Program-made: the position numbers and the translations under genes
Part shown: piece by piece, positions 16,762 through 26,028 of the stretch
How the letters are laid out: each line of letters begins with the position of its first letter
Position numbering within the stretch: position 1 is the stretch's first letter
Assembly: GCA_035509315.1 (NCBI GenBank)
Contig: DATJLS010000059.1
Span: 46,127-110,126, forward strand
Direction of reading: 5' to 3'
From: JAKAWQ01 sp035509315
GTDB lineage: Bacteria; Pseudomonadota; Alphaproteobacteria; Acetobacterales; Acetobacteraceae
DNA length: 64,000 nucleotides
The notes under the pieces: generated by a model
What the model was told of the DNA's origin: nothing
The model's database searches: none
Seen by the model: only the letters and a program-made list of their open reading frames with translations

Positions 16762-17805
16762 TCACATGCAGCCGATCGGCGGCTCCTTGAAAGCCTCGGC
16801 CGCGCCTTCCGGCGTCTTTGCCTGCTCCCATTTCGCTATCCATTCCTTGACATTGTCCGCCGTCACCACCGGCATCGCCTGGGGAACGAGGGCCGGATAA
16901 TTGCAATGCGGGTCGGTGAGCAGGTTATAGAGGATGCTGACGGACTGATAGCCCCAGCCCCAGTAATCCTGGCCGACGAGCGCCTGAACATAGCCGTCGG
17001 CGACGAAGGGAAGCTCGGGCGCCAGCACGTCGGTGCTGATGATCTTCACCTTGCCCTTGTTCTTGATCACTTGCGGCAGCGCGCTCATCTTGCCGAAGAA
17101 CGGCACCCCGGCCACAATCAGCAGCGCGCCCGCATCGGGGTGCGAGACGAGCAGGTTGTTGGTCAGCTCCTGCGCCTTCACCAGATCGTCATAATGAAAG
17201 AAGGGACCGAGCGTCTTCACACCTGGATATTTTGCAAGCGTATCCGTAGCCCCTTTCAGCCGGGCATTGAGATTGGTGGCACCTGGCCCGCCGCTCACCA
17301 GGATGACGGTGCCGCTCTCTCCCATGAACTTGATCGTCTGCTCGCCGAGCGCCTGGCCCATCTTGTAGCTGTCCACGCCATAGAAGATGGGACGCTTCGA
17401 TTCCGGAACATCCGAATCCCAGGTGATCACCTTGATCCCCGCCGCAATGGCCTGATTGATCGGCGCGATCAACGGCTGCGGCGCATTCGCATCCACGGCC
17501 ATCCCATCGACGTGGCGGGAAACCAGGCCGGAAAGAACCTGCGCCTCCTCGCTCGCATCCGAGGTGGTGGAAGCGGTCCAGATCGCATCCACATCGCCGA
17601 GCTCGGCCGCGCGTTTCTGCGCGCCGTAATGGGCATAGTAGAAGACGGGGTTGTCGAGCGCCTTGGGGATCACGGCGATGGAGTAGCGCTTGGCGGCACG
17701 GACGATCGAGGGCCGTGCGAGCAGGCCGGCGCCGGCGGCAAGCGTGCCGGCGCGAAGCAGCGTCCGGCGGCGGACCGGACCCGTGAATTGCCGCGTTATC
17801 GGCAT
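16762..17805 (-). CDS. Sugar ABC transporter substrate-binding protein, Tat-exported
   Basis: 347 residues with a twin-arginine signal (VRRRTLLRAGTLAAGAGLLA, cleavage near IVRA). The mature part is a type I periplasmic binding protein of the RbsB/Peripla_BP_4 class: YSIAVIPKALDNPVF at the start, then SGLVSRHVDGMAVDANAP and KVITWDSDVPESKR (ligand-site Asp), and VILVSGGPGATN. It captures a monosaccharide or cyclitol in the periplasm and delivers it to the permease encoded just upstream. Tat export of a binding protein is typical of several alphaproteobacterial sugar systems. Neighbouring inositol-dehydrogenase-like genes suggest a cyclitol, but this is inference. Confidence 0.93.
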   Translation of the reverse strand: MPITRQFTGPVRRRTLLRAGTLAAGAGLLARPSIVRAAKRYSIAVIPKALDNPVFYYAHYGAQKRAAELGDVDAIWTASTTSDASEEAQVLSGLVSRHVDGMAVDANAPQPLIAPINQAIAAGIKVITWDSDVPESKRPIFYGVDSYKMGQALGEQTIKFMGESGTVILVSGGPGATNLNARLKGATDTLAKYPGVKTLGPFFHYDDLVKAQELTNNLLVSHPDAGALLIVAGVPFFGKMSALPQVIKNKGKVKIISTDVLAPELPFVADGYVQALVGQDYWGWGYQSVSILYNLLTDPHCNYPALVPQAMPVVTADNVKEWIAKWEQAKTPEGAAEAFKEPPIGCM

Positions 17806-17850
17806 GGCGTTTCCCCTTTTCCCTGTTCCTGACGCCCCTTCCTTCGAGGC

Positions 17851-18825
17851 TCAGGCTGCCCGCAGATATGCAAGCCGTTGGCGAAGAACGTCAAGGGCTG
17901 CGGCCGCGGCGATCACGAGACCGGTGATGAGCTGCTGCCAGTAACCGGCAAGCCCGGCCAGCACGATTCCGTTGCTGATGACCCCGAGCAGCGCAGCGCC
18001 GATGAGCACGCCGGGGATGGTCCCCTGCCCCCCTGCGAGGCTGACCCCACCGATGATGACCCCGGCAATCACCTGCAATTCATATCCCTCGGCGGCGTCG
18101 GGCAAGGCCGTGCCGGCGCGCGCGGTGAGCAGGATGCCGCCAATTGCGGCCGTCAGGCCGGAAATGATGTAGACGGTCATCTTGAGCCGCCGCACATCGA
18201 GCCCGAGCAGCCGCGTCGCCCCTTCATTGCCGCCGAGCGCATAGACATGCCGGCCGAAAGGCGTGTGATTGAGAGCGACATAGAGCAGGACGGCGAGCAC
18301 GATCATCACGATCACCGGGGCCGGCACATGAAAGAGCGCGCCGGTGCCCAACGCGGCAAATTCCGTGCCGGCCGCGTTGCTCGCCGGTGTGATCGCCTGG
18401 CCCTGAACGATGCCGTAGCTGATGCCGCGAAAGATCCCAAGCGTCGCAAGGGTGGCGATGAAGGGGTTGAGGCTGAGGCGCGTCACCGCGATCCCGTTGA
18501 CGAAGCCGACAAAGGCCCCGGCGGCGAGGCCGGCCAGGATGGCGAGCCAGAGCGGCAGGCCGGCAGTCAGCACGAGGGCGGCGATCATCCCGGAAAAACC
18601 CATCGCCGAGCCAACCGAGAGATCGAGCCCGCCCCCGATCATCACCAGCGCCTCGCCAAATCCCGCGATGGCGAACCATGAGAAATAAAGCGCGACATTG
18701 CCGAGAATATTGCCGAATGTGAGGAAGTAGGGCGACATCACGCTGACCACGGCCGCAACGACGACGAGGCCAACGAGAACGCCCGCCCAGGGAACGAGCA
18801 CGAGCTCGGCGAGGAGACGGCGCAC
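17851..18825 (-). CDS. Sugar ABC transporter permease (RbsC/FrcC type)
   Basis: 324 residues, almost entirely hydrophobic, with about eight to ten membrane helices. Family marks of the BPD_transp_2 group are present: GGGLDLSVGSAMGFSG, FVNGIAVTRLSLNPFIATLATLG split over two helices, and the C-terminal GGVSLAGGQGTIPGVLIGA. It forms the membrane channel with the ATPase at 15987. Gene order on the minus strand is SDR, permease, binding protein, ATPase, with gaps of 14, 45 and 13 bases, consistent with one transcript. Confidence 0.93.
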   Translation of the reverse strand: MRRLLAELVLVPWAGVLVGLVVVAAVVSVMSPYFLTFGNILGNVALYFSWFAIAGFGEALVMIGGGLDLSVGSAMGFSGMIAALVLTAGLPLWLAILAGLAAGAFVGFVNGIAVTRLSLNPFIATLATLGIFRGISYGIVQGQAITPASNAAGTEFAALGTGALFHVPAPVIVMIVLAVLLYVALNHTPFGRHVYALGGNEGATRLLGLDVRRLKMTVYIISGLTAAIGGILLTARAGTALPDAAEGYELQVIAGVIIGGVSLAGGQGTIPGVLIGAALLGVISNGIVLAGLAGYWQQLITGLVIAAAAALDVLRQRLAYLRAA

Positions 18826-18839
18826 GGGGCGGCTCCGGC

Positions 18840-19667
18840 TTACGCGATCGGGGGAGGAAGCGGGGCGGATTCGTAGGCGCCCAGCACCGATTGGTCGAAA
18901 TCGATGATCGCGCCGCTCATCAGGCCCGATTCCGCGCTCGCGAGATAGGCCACCGTGCGCGCCACCTCGTCGGGCTTCACCAGCCGGCCGAGGGGAAGCC
19001 CGGCTTCCGCCTTTTCACGCCAGCCGTCCACGGCGTCGTGATAGGTGCGCATGATCCGGTCTTCCCCCGGCGTGTCCATCCAGCCGACACAGAGCCCGTT
19101 GACGCGGATACGATGGCGCAACAGCGAGAAGGCGACATTCTTCGTCAGCGTCAGAAGCGCGCCCTTGGATGCGCAATAGGCGGTGATGAAGCTCTGCCCG
19201 CCATAGGCCGACATCGAAAGGATATTGACGATCGCCCCGCCGCTTCCGTTGCGCCGCATCAGCTTTGCGGCCTCCTGCATGAGAAAGAAGGGCGCGCGGG
19301 TATTGACCGCGAACATCCGGTCGAAGAGCTCAGGACTCGTGTCCCAGATCGTTCCGCGGTCGGTGATCGCTGCGGCATTGACCAGCACATCGGCACGGCC
19401 AAAATGCTTGTCCGCCGCGGCGATGACGGAACGCGCATCGGCAACCTCCGCAAGGTCCGCCGGCACATAGAAGGCTTTCGTGCCCTCGGCCGCGAGCGCC
19501 TGCTGCACCCGCGCGCCGTTCTCGCGATTGCGCCCGGTGACGACGAGGCCGGCGGCACCGCGCTCGGCAAAGAGGCGGGCGACCGCCTCGCCAAGCCCCT
19601 GGGTTCCGCCGGTGACAACGGCAACCTTGCCGGCCAGGGAGAGGTTTTCGAACGTCTCGGATCTCAT
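18840..19667 (-). CDS. SDR-family NAD(P)-dependent oxidoreductase
   Basis: 275 residues, classical short-chain dehydrogenase: cofactor motif TGGTQGLG, NAA motif LVNAAAI, catalytic Ser in ILSMSA and Tyr/Lys in YCASKG. The substrate is not predictable but is likely a sugar or polyol, since the gene heads the ABC-transporter operon. GGAGG lies upstream of ATG 19667. The divergent dehydrogenase gene starts 171 bases away, so that gap probably contains both promoters and a shared operator. Confidence 0.9.
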   Translation of the reverse strand: MRSETFENLSLAGKVAVVTGGTQGLGEAVARLFAERGAAGLVVTGRNRENGARVQQALAAEGTKAFYVPADLAEVADARSVIAAADKHFGRADVLVNAAAITDRGTIWDTSPELFDRMFAVNTRAPFFLMQEAAKLMRRNGSGGAIVNILSMSAYGGQSFITAYCASKGALLTLTKNVAFSLLRHRIRVNGLCVGWMDTPGEDRIMRTYHDAVDGWREKAEAGLPLGRLVKPDEVARTVAYLASAESGLMSGAIIDFDQSVLGAYESAPLPPPIA

Positions 19668-19838
19668 TCGCGTGTTTCCTCCGTGGCCGGTCGGCCTTTA
19701 TCGCAGCAGGCTATCAGGCCAGGGGCGGGCTCCGTCAATCCGCGGCCGGCCCGATTGACCGGCTGCGAAGCCGCGTGGTAGCGGCGGCGACCTTTGCCTC
19801 GTCGCGGCGGGCCACAGATTTTCCAAGGGAGGAAGCGC

Positions 19839-20831
19839 ATGATCCGGGTCGCAGTGCTGGGCGCCGGGCGCATCGGCCGGATTCACGCCGCCAACGCGGC
19901 AGCCAACCCGCGCTGCCGGCTCATCGCCGTGGCGGATGTCTCGGCGGAGGCCGCTTCGTCCCTCGCGAAGAGTACCGGCAGCGAGCCGATGACCGATCCG
20001 CGCGCGGCGATCGCACGCACGGATGTGGACGCGGTGGTGATCGGCACGCCCACCGATACGCATATCGCCCTGCTCATCGAGGCGGCGCGCCAGGGCAAGG
20101 CGGTGCTCTGCGAAAAACCGATCGATCTCGATATCCGCAAGGTTGAAGAGGCCACCGCCGAGATCACCCGCCTCAAGGCGCGGGTGATGCTCGCCTTCAA
20201 TCGCCGCTTCGACCCGAGCGCGGCGGCGCTTCACCGCGCGATCGATTCCGGCGCGATCGGCGCGGTGCGGCAGGTGGTGATCACCAGCCGCGATCCCGCG
20301 CCGCCGCCGCTCTCCTATATCGCAAGCTCCGGCGGGATTTTCCGCGACATGACCATCCATGATTTCGACATGGCGCGCTGGCTGCTCGGTGAGGAGCCGC
20401 GCGAGGTTTTCGCCACGGCGAACACCCTCGTCGATCCGGCGATCGGCGTGGCCGGCGATTTCGATACGCTGATGGTCGTGATGCGGACCGCATCGGGACG
20501 CCAGTGCCACATCAACAATTGCCGCCAGGCTTCCTACGGCTACGATCAGCGGATCGAGGTGTTCGGCGCTTCCGGCATGCTGCTCAACGACAATCTCCGC
20601 CCCTCGACCCTGCGCCGTTACGACGCGCGGGAGACCGAAGTTCAGGAGCCGTTGCTCAATTTCTTCCTCGAACGCTATGCGGGCGCGTACCGGCACGAGC
20701 TCGATGCGTTCCTCGCCGCGGTTGAGGCAGGCGGCGCGATGCCGCTCACGATGGAAGATGGCAGGCAGGCGCTCCGGCTGGCCGATGCGGCGCTCGAATC
20801 GGCGAAGAGCGGACGAACGGTCCTGGTTTGA
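19839..20831 (+). CDS. Gfo/Idh/MocA dehydrogenase, inositol 2-dehydrogenase-like
   Basis: 330 residues from ATG 19839, chosen for the GGGAGG six bases upstream; an earlier in-frame start has no such site. The Rossmann motif is VAVLGAGRIGRIHA, the catalytic Lys is in CEKPIDLD, and the active-site stretch GGIFRDMTIHDFDMARWLLG closely follows IolG proteins, with Asp and His in TIHDFDMAR. Expected reaction: NAD-dependent oxidation of myo-inositol to 2-keto-inositol, though related enzymes act on other cyclitols or sugars. It is divergent from the ABC operon and followed by a second family member five bases later. IolD is encoded separately at 40464. Confidence 0.85.
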   Translation: MIRVAVLGAGRIGRIHAANAAANPRCRLIAVADVSAEAASSLAKSTGSEPMTDPRAAIARTDVDAVVIGTPTDTHIALLIEAARQGKAVLCEKPIDLDIRKVEEATAEITRLKARVMLAFNRRFDPSAAALHRAIDSGAIGAVRQVVITSRDPAPPPLSYIASSGGIFRDMTIHDFDMARWLLGEEPREVFATANTLVDPAIGVAGDFDTLMVVMRTASGRQCHINNCRQASYGYDQRIEVFGASGMLLNDNLRPSTLRRYDARETEVQEPLLNFFLERYAGAYRHELDAFLAAVEAGGAMPLTMEDGRQALRLADAALESAKSGRTVLV

Positions 20832-20836
20832 CCGGA

Positions 20837-21955
20837 ATGCCTGACATCGGCATCGGGATCATCGGCACGGGTTTCATGGGCAGGGCGCATGCGATGGCTT
20901 ATCGCGCCGTGCCCGGCATCTTCGCCCCAACCCTCCGGCCCGTGCTCGAAATGGTCGCCGACAGCGACGCGGCGGGAGCGGAGCGCGCCTTCCGCACCTT
21001 CGGGTTCCGGCGCATGGCGACCGATTGGCGGGCGCTCGTTGCCGATCCTTCCGTTTCCGTCGTCTGCATCACCACGCCCACCGCGCTGCACCGGGAGATG
21101 GCGCTCGCCGCGATCGCCGCCGGCAAGCATGTTCATTGCGAGAAGCCGCTCGCGCTCGATGCTGCCGCGGCAGAGGAGATGGCCCGGGCGGCGGAAGCGG
21201 CGCGCGTCAGCACACAGATCGGGTTCAACTATCTCAAGAACCCGCTGCTTGGATTTGCGCGCGAGATGATCGCCTCCGGCGAGCTCGGCGAGATCACCAA
21301 TTTCCGCGGCATCCATGCCGAGGGCTACATGGCCGATCCCGAAGCGCCCTGGACCTGGCGGCTCGATCCGGCCGGAGCCGGCGCGATCGCGGATATCGGC
21401 AGCCATATCATCGCGCTCGCGCGCTTCCTGCTCGGCCCGATCGCCACGCTCACCGCCGATCTCGAGACGGTGATCAAGGAACGCCCGGATGCAGCTGGAA
21501 GTGCTGCGCGCCGGGCGGTGGAGGTGGACGATATCGCCCGGCTCACGCTGCGGTTCGCGCGCGGCTGCGGCGGCACGATCGAGGCGAACTGGGTGGCGAC
21601 GGGACGCACGATGCAGCTCGGCTTCGAGGTGACGGGCACGCGCGGCGCGCTTTCCTTCACCCAGGAGCGGATGAACGAGCTCTTTTTCTATCGCGCCGCC
21701 GGCACGGCCGGGACGCGCGGCTTCACCCGCATCGAAGCGGGGCCAGAGCATCCGCCCTACGGGCTTTTCTGCCCGGCCCCCGGCCATCAGCTCGGCTTCA
21801 ACGCGCTCAAGACGATCGAGGCCGCGGATTTGCTGCGCGCGATCGCCGGTGGGCCGGAAACGGGCCCGGATTTTCGCGAAGGCGCCGAGATCCAGAAGGT
21901 GGTGGACACGGCGTTGCGCTCGGCCCGGGATCGGACCTGGCTCCCCGTTGTTTGA
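20837..21955 (+). CDS. Gfo/Idh/MocA family oxidoreductase
   Basis: 372 residues from ATG 20837; an in-frame TTG at 20828 overlaps the previous stop and is the alternative. The N-terminus IGIIGTGFMGRAHA is the nucleotide-binding loop, HCEKPLALD holds the catalytic Lys, and GAGAIADIGSHIIALARFLLG holds the conserved Asp-x-x-x-His. Family members oxidise or epimerise sugars and cyclitols with NAD(P). Tight coupling to the IolG-like gene suggests a second step on the same compound. The exact substrate is unknown. Confidence 0.9.
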   Translation: MPDIGIGIIGTGFMGRAHAMAYRAVPGIFAPTLRPVLEMVADSDAAGAERAFRTFGFRRMATDWRALVADPSVSVVCITTPTALHREMALAAIAAGKHVHCEKPLALDAAAAEEMARAAEAARVSTQIGFNYLKNPLLGFAREMIASGELGEITNFRGIHAEGYMADPEAPWTWRLDPAGAGAIADIGSHIIALARFLLGPIATLTADLETVIKERPDAAGSAARRAVEVDDIARLTLRFARGCGGTIEANWVATGRTMQLGFEVTGTRGALSFTQERMNELFFYRAAGTAGTRGFTRIEAGPEHPPYGLFCPAPGHQLGFNALKTIEAADLLRAIAGGPETGPDFREGAEIQKVVDTALRSARDRTWLPVV

Positions 21956-22055
21956 TCCGCGAGAATGACGCGGCGCGGCGCTTCTTGCTACAGCGAGCCG
22001 GGGTCGCCGGGCACCGGAGCCGTATGACCCGGGGGCAAATCCCGGGGGAGACATC

Positions 22056-22943
22056 GTGCAGCGTCTGCAGCGAATCGCCACCGGCAGCATCCTCATCGGG
22101 CTCGTCGTCCTGGGATTGAAGGGGCTCGCCTGGTGGATCACCGGCAGCGCCGCTCTCTATTCGGACGCGCTGGAAACCGTGGTGAATGTCGCCGCCGCGG
22201 GCCTGGCGCTCGGCGCGCTCCGCTATGCGGCGCGGCCGGCGGACGCCAACCACCCCTATGGCCATGACAAGGCGGAATTCTTCGCCGCCGTGGTCGAGGG
22301 CGTGCTGATCGTCATTGCCGCGCTCTCGATCCTCGAGCATGCCTGGATGGTCTGGAAGCATCCCGCTCCCATCTCGGCCCCGCTCCGCGGCATCGCTCTC
22401 AATGCGCTTGCCACGCTCATCAATGCCGGGTGGGCCGTCGTCCTGCTGCGGGCCGGCCAGAGCGGCCATTCCCCCGCGCTCAGCGCGGATGCGCGCCACC
22501 TCATGACCGATGTGCTCACCTCGGCCGGGGTTATCGTGGCCCTGTTCGGCGTGGTCCTGGGCGGAGCACTCTGGCTCGATCCGCTGCTCGCGGTCGCGGT
22601 TGCCCTCTACATCCTCTTTTCCGGCTGGCGGATCATCCGCGCCTCGGTGGGCGGGCTGATGGACGAGGCGCCGGACCCGCTCATCGTCGGGCGTATCCGG
22701 ACGCTGGTCGGCGAGCACGCGACGGGGGCGATCGAGGCGCATGATCTGCGGATGCGCAGCACCGGAAGGCTCACCTTCCTCGAGTTCCACCTCGTCGTCC
22801 CGGGCGCCATGCGCGTAGACGAGGCGCACGAGATCTGCGACCGGATCGAAGAAGCGCTGCGCAAGGCCATGGGAAACCTCGTCGTCACCATCCATGTCGA
22901 GCCGGAGGTGAAGGCCAAGCGGCACGGTGTGCCCGTTCTGTGA
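22056..22943 (+). CDS. Cation diffusion facilitator (CDF) metal exporter
   Basis: 295 residues with five to six membrane helices and a cytosolic C-terminal domain. Metal-site motifs are SDALETVVN in helix 2 and SADARHLMTDVLTS in helix 5 (His-x3-Asp), with HPYGHDKAEFF between helices. CDF proteins exchange Zn, Co, Fe or Mn for protons out of the cytoplasm. Start is GTG 22056, preceded at good distance by GGGGGAG. The untranslated region just upstream can fold through CCCGGG/CCCGGG. It is the first gene of a cluster with the B12-type importer, so cobalt is a reasonable guess for the metal; that is context only. Confidence 0.9.
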   Translation: MQRLQRIATGSILIGLVVLGLKGLAWWITGSAALYSDALETVVNVAAAGLALGALRYAARPADANHPYGHDKAEFFAAVVEGVLIVIAALSILEHAWMVWKHPAPISAPLRGIALNALATLINAGWAVVLLRAGQSGHSPALSADARHLMTDVLTSAGVIVALFGVVLGGALWLDPLLAVAVALYILFSGWRIIRASVGGLMDEAPDPLIVGRIRTLVGEHATGAIEAHDLRMRSTGRLTFLEFHLVVPGAMRVDEAHEICDRIEEALRKAMGNLVVTIHVEPEVKAKRHGVPVL

Positions 22944-22953
22944 GGCAGGTTCC

Positions 22954-23715
22954 ATGAAGCGGGCGGCGCTCGCCTTCCTGCTTCTCCTGCTTACGCGACC
23001 GCAGGCGGAAGCCTCGCTCCGGGTGGTCTCCCTCAATCTTTGCACCGACCAGATGCTGCTCCTGCTCGCACCCGGCGCGGCTGTCGGGCTTTCGCCGCTG
23101 GCGCGCGATCCGTCGCTCTCGGCGATGGCGTCGGAGGCCGCGCATGTTCCCCTCGTCGCACCATCGGCAGAAATGGTGCTCCGCCTGCATCCGGATCTCG
23201 TGCTCACCGAGCCTTACGGCGCCACGGCCACGGTGGCGGCGCTTCATGCTCTCGGCCTCAAGGTCGTCGTGCTCGATGACCCGACGAATTTTCCGCAGAT
23301 CCGCGCCACCATCATCACTCTGGCCACCCTCCTCGATGCCCGGGCACGGGGCGCGGCGCTGATCGCGGCGATGGACCGCACACTTGCGGGCCTGGAACAT
23401 CCGGCCGATCCGCGAACGGCGATCGTGCTCGAGCCGCGCGGGCTTACCGCCGGTCCGCATTCACTTGCGGGCAGCGTGCTCGCGGCCGCCGGGTACCGCG
23501 ACGCGGCACGAAGCGTCTGGATCAGCCTGGAAGGGCTGATCGCCCATCCGCCGGACCTCCTTGTCCTGCCCGAAGCCCCTGGCTTTCCCTCGCTCGCAAC
23601 CCGCTTGCTGGACGATCCGGCGCTTGCGGTCATCGCGCGCCGCCCGGTGCCCGCCTCCTGGATGATCTGCGGCACACCCTTCGCCGCCGCGGCCGCGCAA
23701 ATGATCGACCGCTGA
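22954..23715 (+). CDS. B12/siderophore-type ABC transporter binding protein (BtuF-like)
   Basis: 253 residues with a signal peptide (AALAFLLLLLTRPQAEA). The mature chain has the helical-backbone binding-protein pattern: RVVSLNLCTDQMLLLLAP, VAPSAEMVLRLHPDLVLTEPYG, LGLKVVVLDDP and the closing domain with VLAAAGYRD. It delivers a corrinoid or iron-chelate to the permease encoded next. Cobalamin is favoured because the cluster ends in a cob(I)alamin adenosyltransferase gene. The start at 22954 gives the signal peptide; an upstream extension does not. Stop and next start overlap by one base (TGATG). Confidence 0.85.
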   Translation: MKRAALAFLLLLLTRPQAEASLRVVSLNLCTDQMLLLLAPGAAVGLSPLARDPSLSAMASEAAHVPLVAPSAEMVLRLHPDLVLTEPYGATATVAALHALGLKVVVLDDPTNFPQIRATIITLATLLDARARGAALIAAMDRTLAGLEHPADPRTAIVLEPRGLTAGPHSLAGSVLAAAGYRDAARSVWISLEGLIAHPPDLLVLPEAPGFPSLATRLLDDPALAVIARRPVPASWMICGTPFAAAAAQMIDR

Positions 23716-24659
23716 TGAAAAGCGTGCGATGGGCTTTGCCCTTTCTGGCCCTGCTTTGTCTGCTCTCCCTGCTGCTCGGCACATCCGGTTTCGGCGTGCC
23801 TATGCCTGTCATTCTCTGGCAGCTTCGGCTGCCCCGCACCCTGCTTGCCCTGCTGGTCGGCGGCGGACTCGGCATCTCCGGCGCCGCCTTGCAGGGCGCG
23901 CTCCGCAATCCGCTTGCGGACCCCGGGCTGCTCGGCATCTCCGGGATGGCGGCCCTCGGTGCCGTGATCGCCTTCTATTGGGGGCTGGCGGCCGGCTTCG
24001 CTCCGGCGCTGCCGCTCTTCGGGCTGCTCGGGGCCGGGCTCGGCGCCGCCGCCCTGCTGCTCTTCGCCGGCCGCGCTCCGACCGGCCCAGCGCTGATTCT
24101 CGCGGGAATCGGTCTCTCGGCCGCCGCCGCCGCCCTGCTCGCCTTCGCGCTCGCCCTCGCCCCCAACACTTATGCCCTTGCCGAGCTGACCTTCTGGCTG
24201 CTTGGCGGCGTGGCGGACCGCACGCTCGCCGATTGCCTGCTGGCGGCGCCGCCGATCCTGCTTGGAATGCTGGTGCTTCTCCGTCTCGGCCCGAACCTCG
24301 ACGCTTTGACATTGGGTGAGGAAACGGCGTCAACACTCGGTGTTCCGGTTGCTTCCACCCTCCGTCTTGTGGCGCTCGGCACGGCGCTTGCCGCCGGCGC
24401 GGCGGCCGCGCTCACCGGCGGGGTCGGATTCGTCGGACTGATCGTGCCCAATCTGCTTCGCGGCTGGATGGGCGAGCGGCCGGGGACCTTGCTTCTGCCC
24501 TCGCTCATTCTGGGCGCAGCCCTTCTGCTCGCGTCCGATCTGCTCGTCCGGCTCTCCGTGCTCGTGCTGCCTTTGCACGCCGAGCCGCCGCTCGGCGTCC
24601 TGACGGCCCTGATCGGCGCGCCCTTCCTGGTCGTGATCGCACGGCGATGGGGACAGTGA
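23715..24659 (+). CDS. FecCD-family ABC permease (BtuC-like)
   Basis: 314 residues with about nine or ten membrane helices. FecCD marks are present: LRLPRTLLALLVGGGLG, GAALQGALRNPLADPGLLG, and the ATPase-contact loop region near GEETASTLGVPV, then GGVGFVGLIVPNLLR. It forms the channel of the corrinoid/siderophore importer. The C-terminus overlaps the ATPase gene start, indicating strict co-translation. Confidence 0.92.
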   Translation: MKSVRWALPFLALLCLLSLLLGTSGFGVPMPVILWQLRLPRTLLALLVGGGLGISGAALQGALRNPLADPGLLGISGMAALGAVIAFYWGLAAGFAPALPLFGLLGAGLGAAALLLFAGRAPTGPALILAGIGLSAAAAALLAFALALAPNTYALAELTFWLLGGVADRTLADCLLAAPPILLGMLVLLRLGPNLDALTLGEETASTLGVPVASTLRLVALGTALAAGAAAALTGGVGFVGLIVPNLLRGWMGERPGTLLLPSLILGAALLLASDLLVRLSVLVLPLHAEPPLGVLTALIGAPFLVVIARRWGQ

Positions 24660-25333
24660 TCGGGGTCACGAACCTCTCCCTGCGGCTCGGCGGACGATCG
24701 GTGCTGGATAGGGTGGATTTCTCCCCCGCGCGCGGGCAGCTCACCGCGCTGGCGGGGCCGAACGGTGCTGGGAAATCCACTCTTCTCAAAGCCTTGTGTG
24801 GCCTTCTTCCGGGTTTGCCTCAGTCTGATCCCCGGCGTGTCGCCTATCTTGCGCAAGGTGCGCGTGCCTCCTGGGGCCTGACGGTCGAGGAGATCGTCTC
24901 GCTCGGCCGGATCCCCCATGGCGATCGGGCCCGGGAGCCGGTTGCGCGGGCGCTCGCCCTCTGCGGCCTCGCAGCACTTGCCGGCCAGCGTATCGATCGT
25001 CTTTCCGGTGGGGAAGCAAGGCGGGCGATGCTGGCGCGGGTCTTCGCGACCGAGCCCGAGGCCATGCTGCTCGATGAGCCGACGGCCGATCTCGATCCTG
25101 CCGCCGCTTTCGCCATCATGCGGATTTTGCAAGAAACCGCACGGGCCGGACGCACGGTGATCGTGGTGCTTCACGCGATCGAACTCGCGCTGCGCTATGC
25201 CGACCGTCTGGTGGTGATGGATCGCGGGCGGATCATCGGGGATGGCACGCCGCTCACCGTCCTGCCCGCCGCCGCGTCCGCCTTCGGGCTGAAATTCGGG
25301 CAAGACGGATTGCCCCATCTCCTGCCGGAGTAG
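24647..25333 (+). CDS. ABC transporter ATP-binding protein (BtuD/FecE-like)
   Basis: 228 residues: Walker A GPNGAGKST, signature LSGGEARRA, Walker B AMLLDEPTADLD, switch His in VVLHA. Short for the family but all motifs are there. ATG at 24647 overlaps the permease gene by 13 bases; GTG at 24656 would give a 4-base GTGA overlap and is equally plausible. It powers the B12-type importer of this cluster. Confidence 0.92.
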   Translation: MGTVIGVTNLSLRLGGRSVLDRVDFSPARGQLTALAGPNGAGKSTLLKALCGLLPGLPQSDPRRVAYLAQGARASWGLTVEEIVSLGRIPHGDRAREPVARALALCGLAALAGQRIDRLSGGEARRAMLARVFATEPEAMLLDEPTADLDPAAAFAIMRILQETARAGRTVIVVLHAIELALRYADRLVVMDRGRIIGDGTPLTVLPAAASAFGLKFGQDGLPHLLPE

Positions 25334-25416
25334 GGCATGATGATTTACGGTGATCCCGCGTTCGGTGATGCCGCTCTAGAATGCCACGCGATCAGCCATG
25401 CCGTTCCGGGGGGATC

Positions 25417-26019
25417 ATGACAGTCAGGATCGACCGCGTGGTGACACGCGGTGGTGATGGTGGCGAGACCTCGCTCGGCAACGGCGAGCGCGTGCGCAAG
25501 GACGCGCTTCGCATCGAGGCGCTGGGCGCGGTGGACGAAGCGAACGCGGCGCTCGGCCTGCTCCGCCACGCGGCCGGGGAGAATGCGGTCACCACAACGC
25601 TGCTGCTCAGGTTGCAGAACGATCTCTTCGATCTCGGCGCCGATCTCGCCGTGCCCGAAAGTGGAACGCGGCCGCGCCTCACGGTCACGGAAGCGCAGGT
25701 GCAAGCGCTCGAGGCAGCGATCGAATCGCACAATGCGAACCTGGCACCGCTGAAAAGCTTCGTTCTGCCCGGCGGCGGGGCATTCGCGGCGACAGCGCAG
25801 CTCGCCCGCGCGATCGTGCGGCGCGCGGAGCGGCGTGTCGTCTCGCTTGCAGCTGCCGAACCGCTCAACCGTTCCATGACCCGCTATCTCAACCGGCTTT
25901 CCGATCTTCTCTTCGTGCTCGCACGTGAGGCGAACGCGAAGGAAGGCGGCGAAACGCTCTGGCAGCCGGGCGGCGACCGCGCCGGCCGCCAGAATCCGGG
26001 CCAGGCGCGCACGAAATAG
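25417..26019 (+). CDS. ATP:cob(I)alamin adenosyltransferase, PduO type
   Basis: 200 residues from ATG 25417, preceded by GGGGGGATC. The PduO signature is complete: TRGGDGGETSLGNGER with the ATP-binding residues, KDALRIEALGAVDEANAALG, RAERRVV and YLNRLSDLLFVLAR. It transfers adenosyl from ATP to reduced cobalamin, making the coenzyme for B12-dependent enzymes. It follows the importer genes by 83 bases on the same strand, so uptake and activation are encoded together. It converges with otsA, leaving nine bases between stops. Confidence 0.95.
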   Translation: MTVRIDRVVTRGGDGGETSLGNGERVRKDALRIEALGAVDEANAALGLLRHAAGENAVTTTLLLRLQNDLFDLGADLAVPESGTRPRLTVTEAQVQALEAAIESHNANLAPLKSFVLPGGGAFAATAQLARAIVRRAERRVVSLAAAEPLNRSMTRYLNRLSDLLFVLAREANAKEGGETLWQPGGDRAGRQNPGQARTK

Positions 26020-26028
26020 GCGAGGCGT

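Noticed and set aside
21956..22055. Cobalamin riboswitch before the B12-import cluster
   Set aside because: No AGCCAGGAGACC-type B12 box or CCCCCGCAACTGT core could be found.
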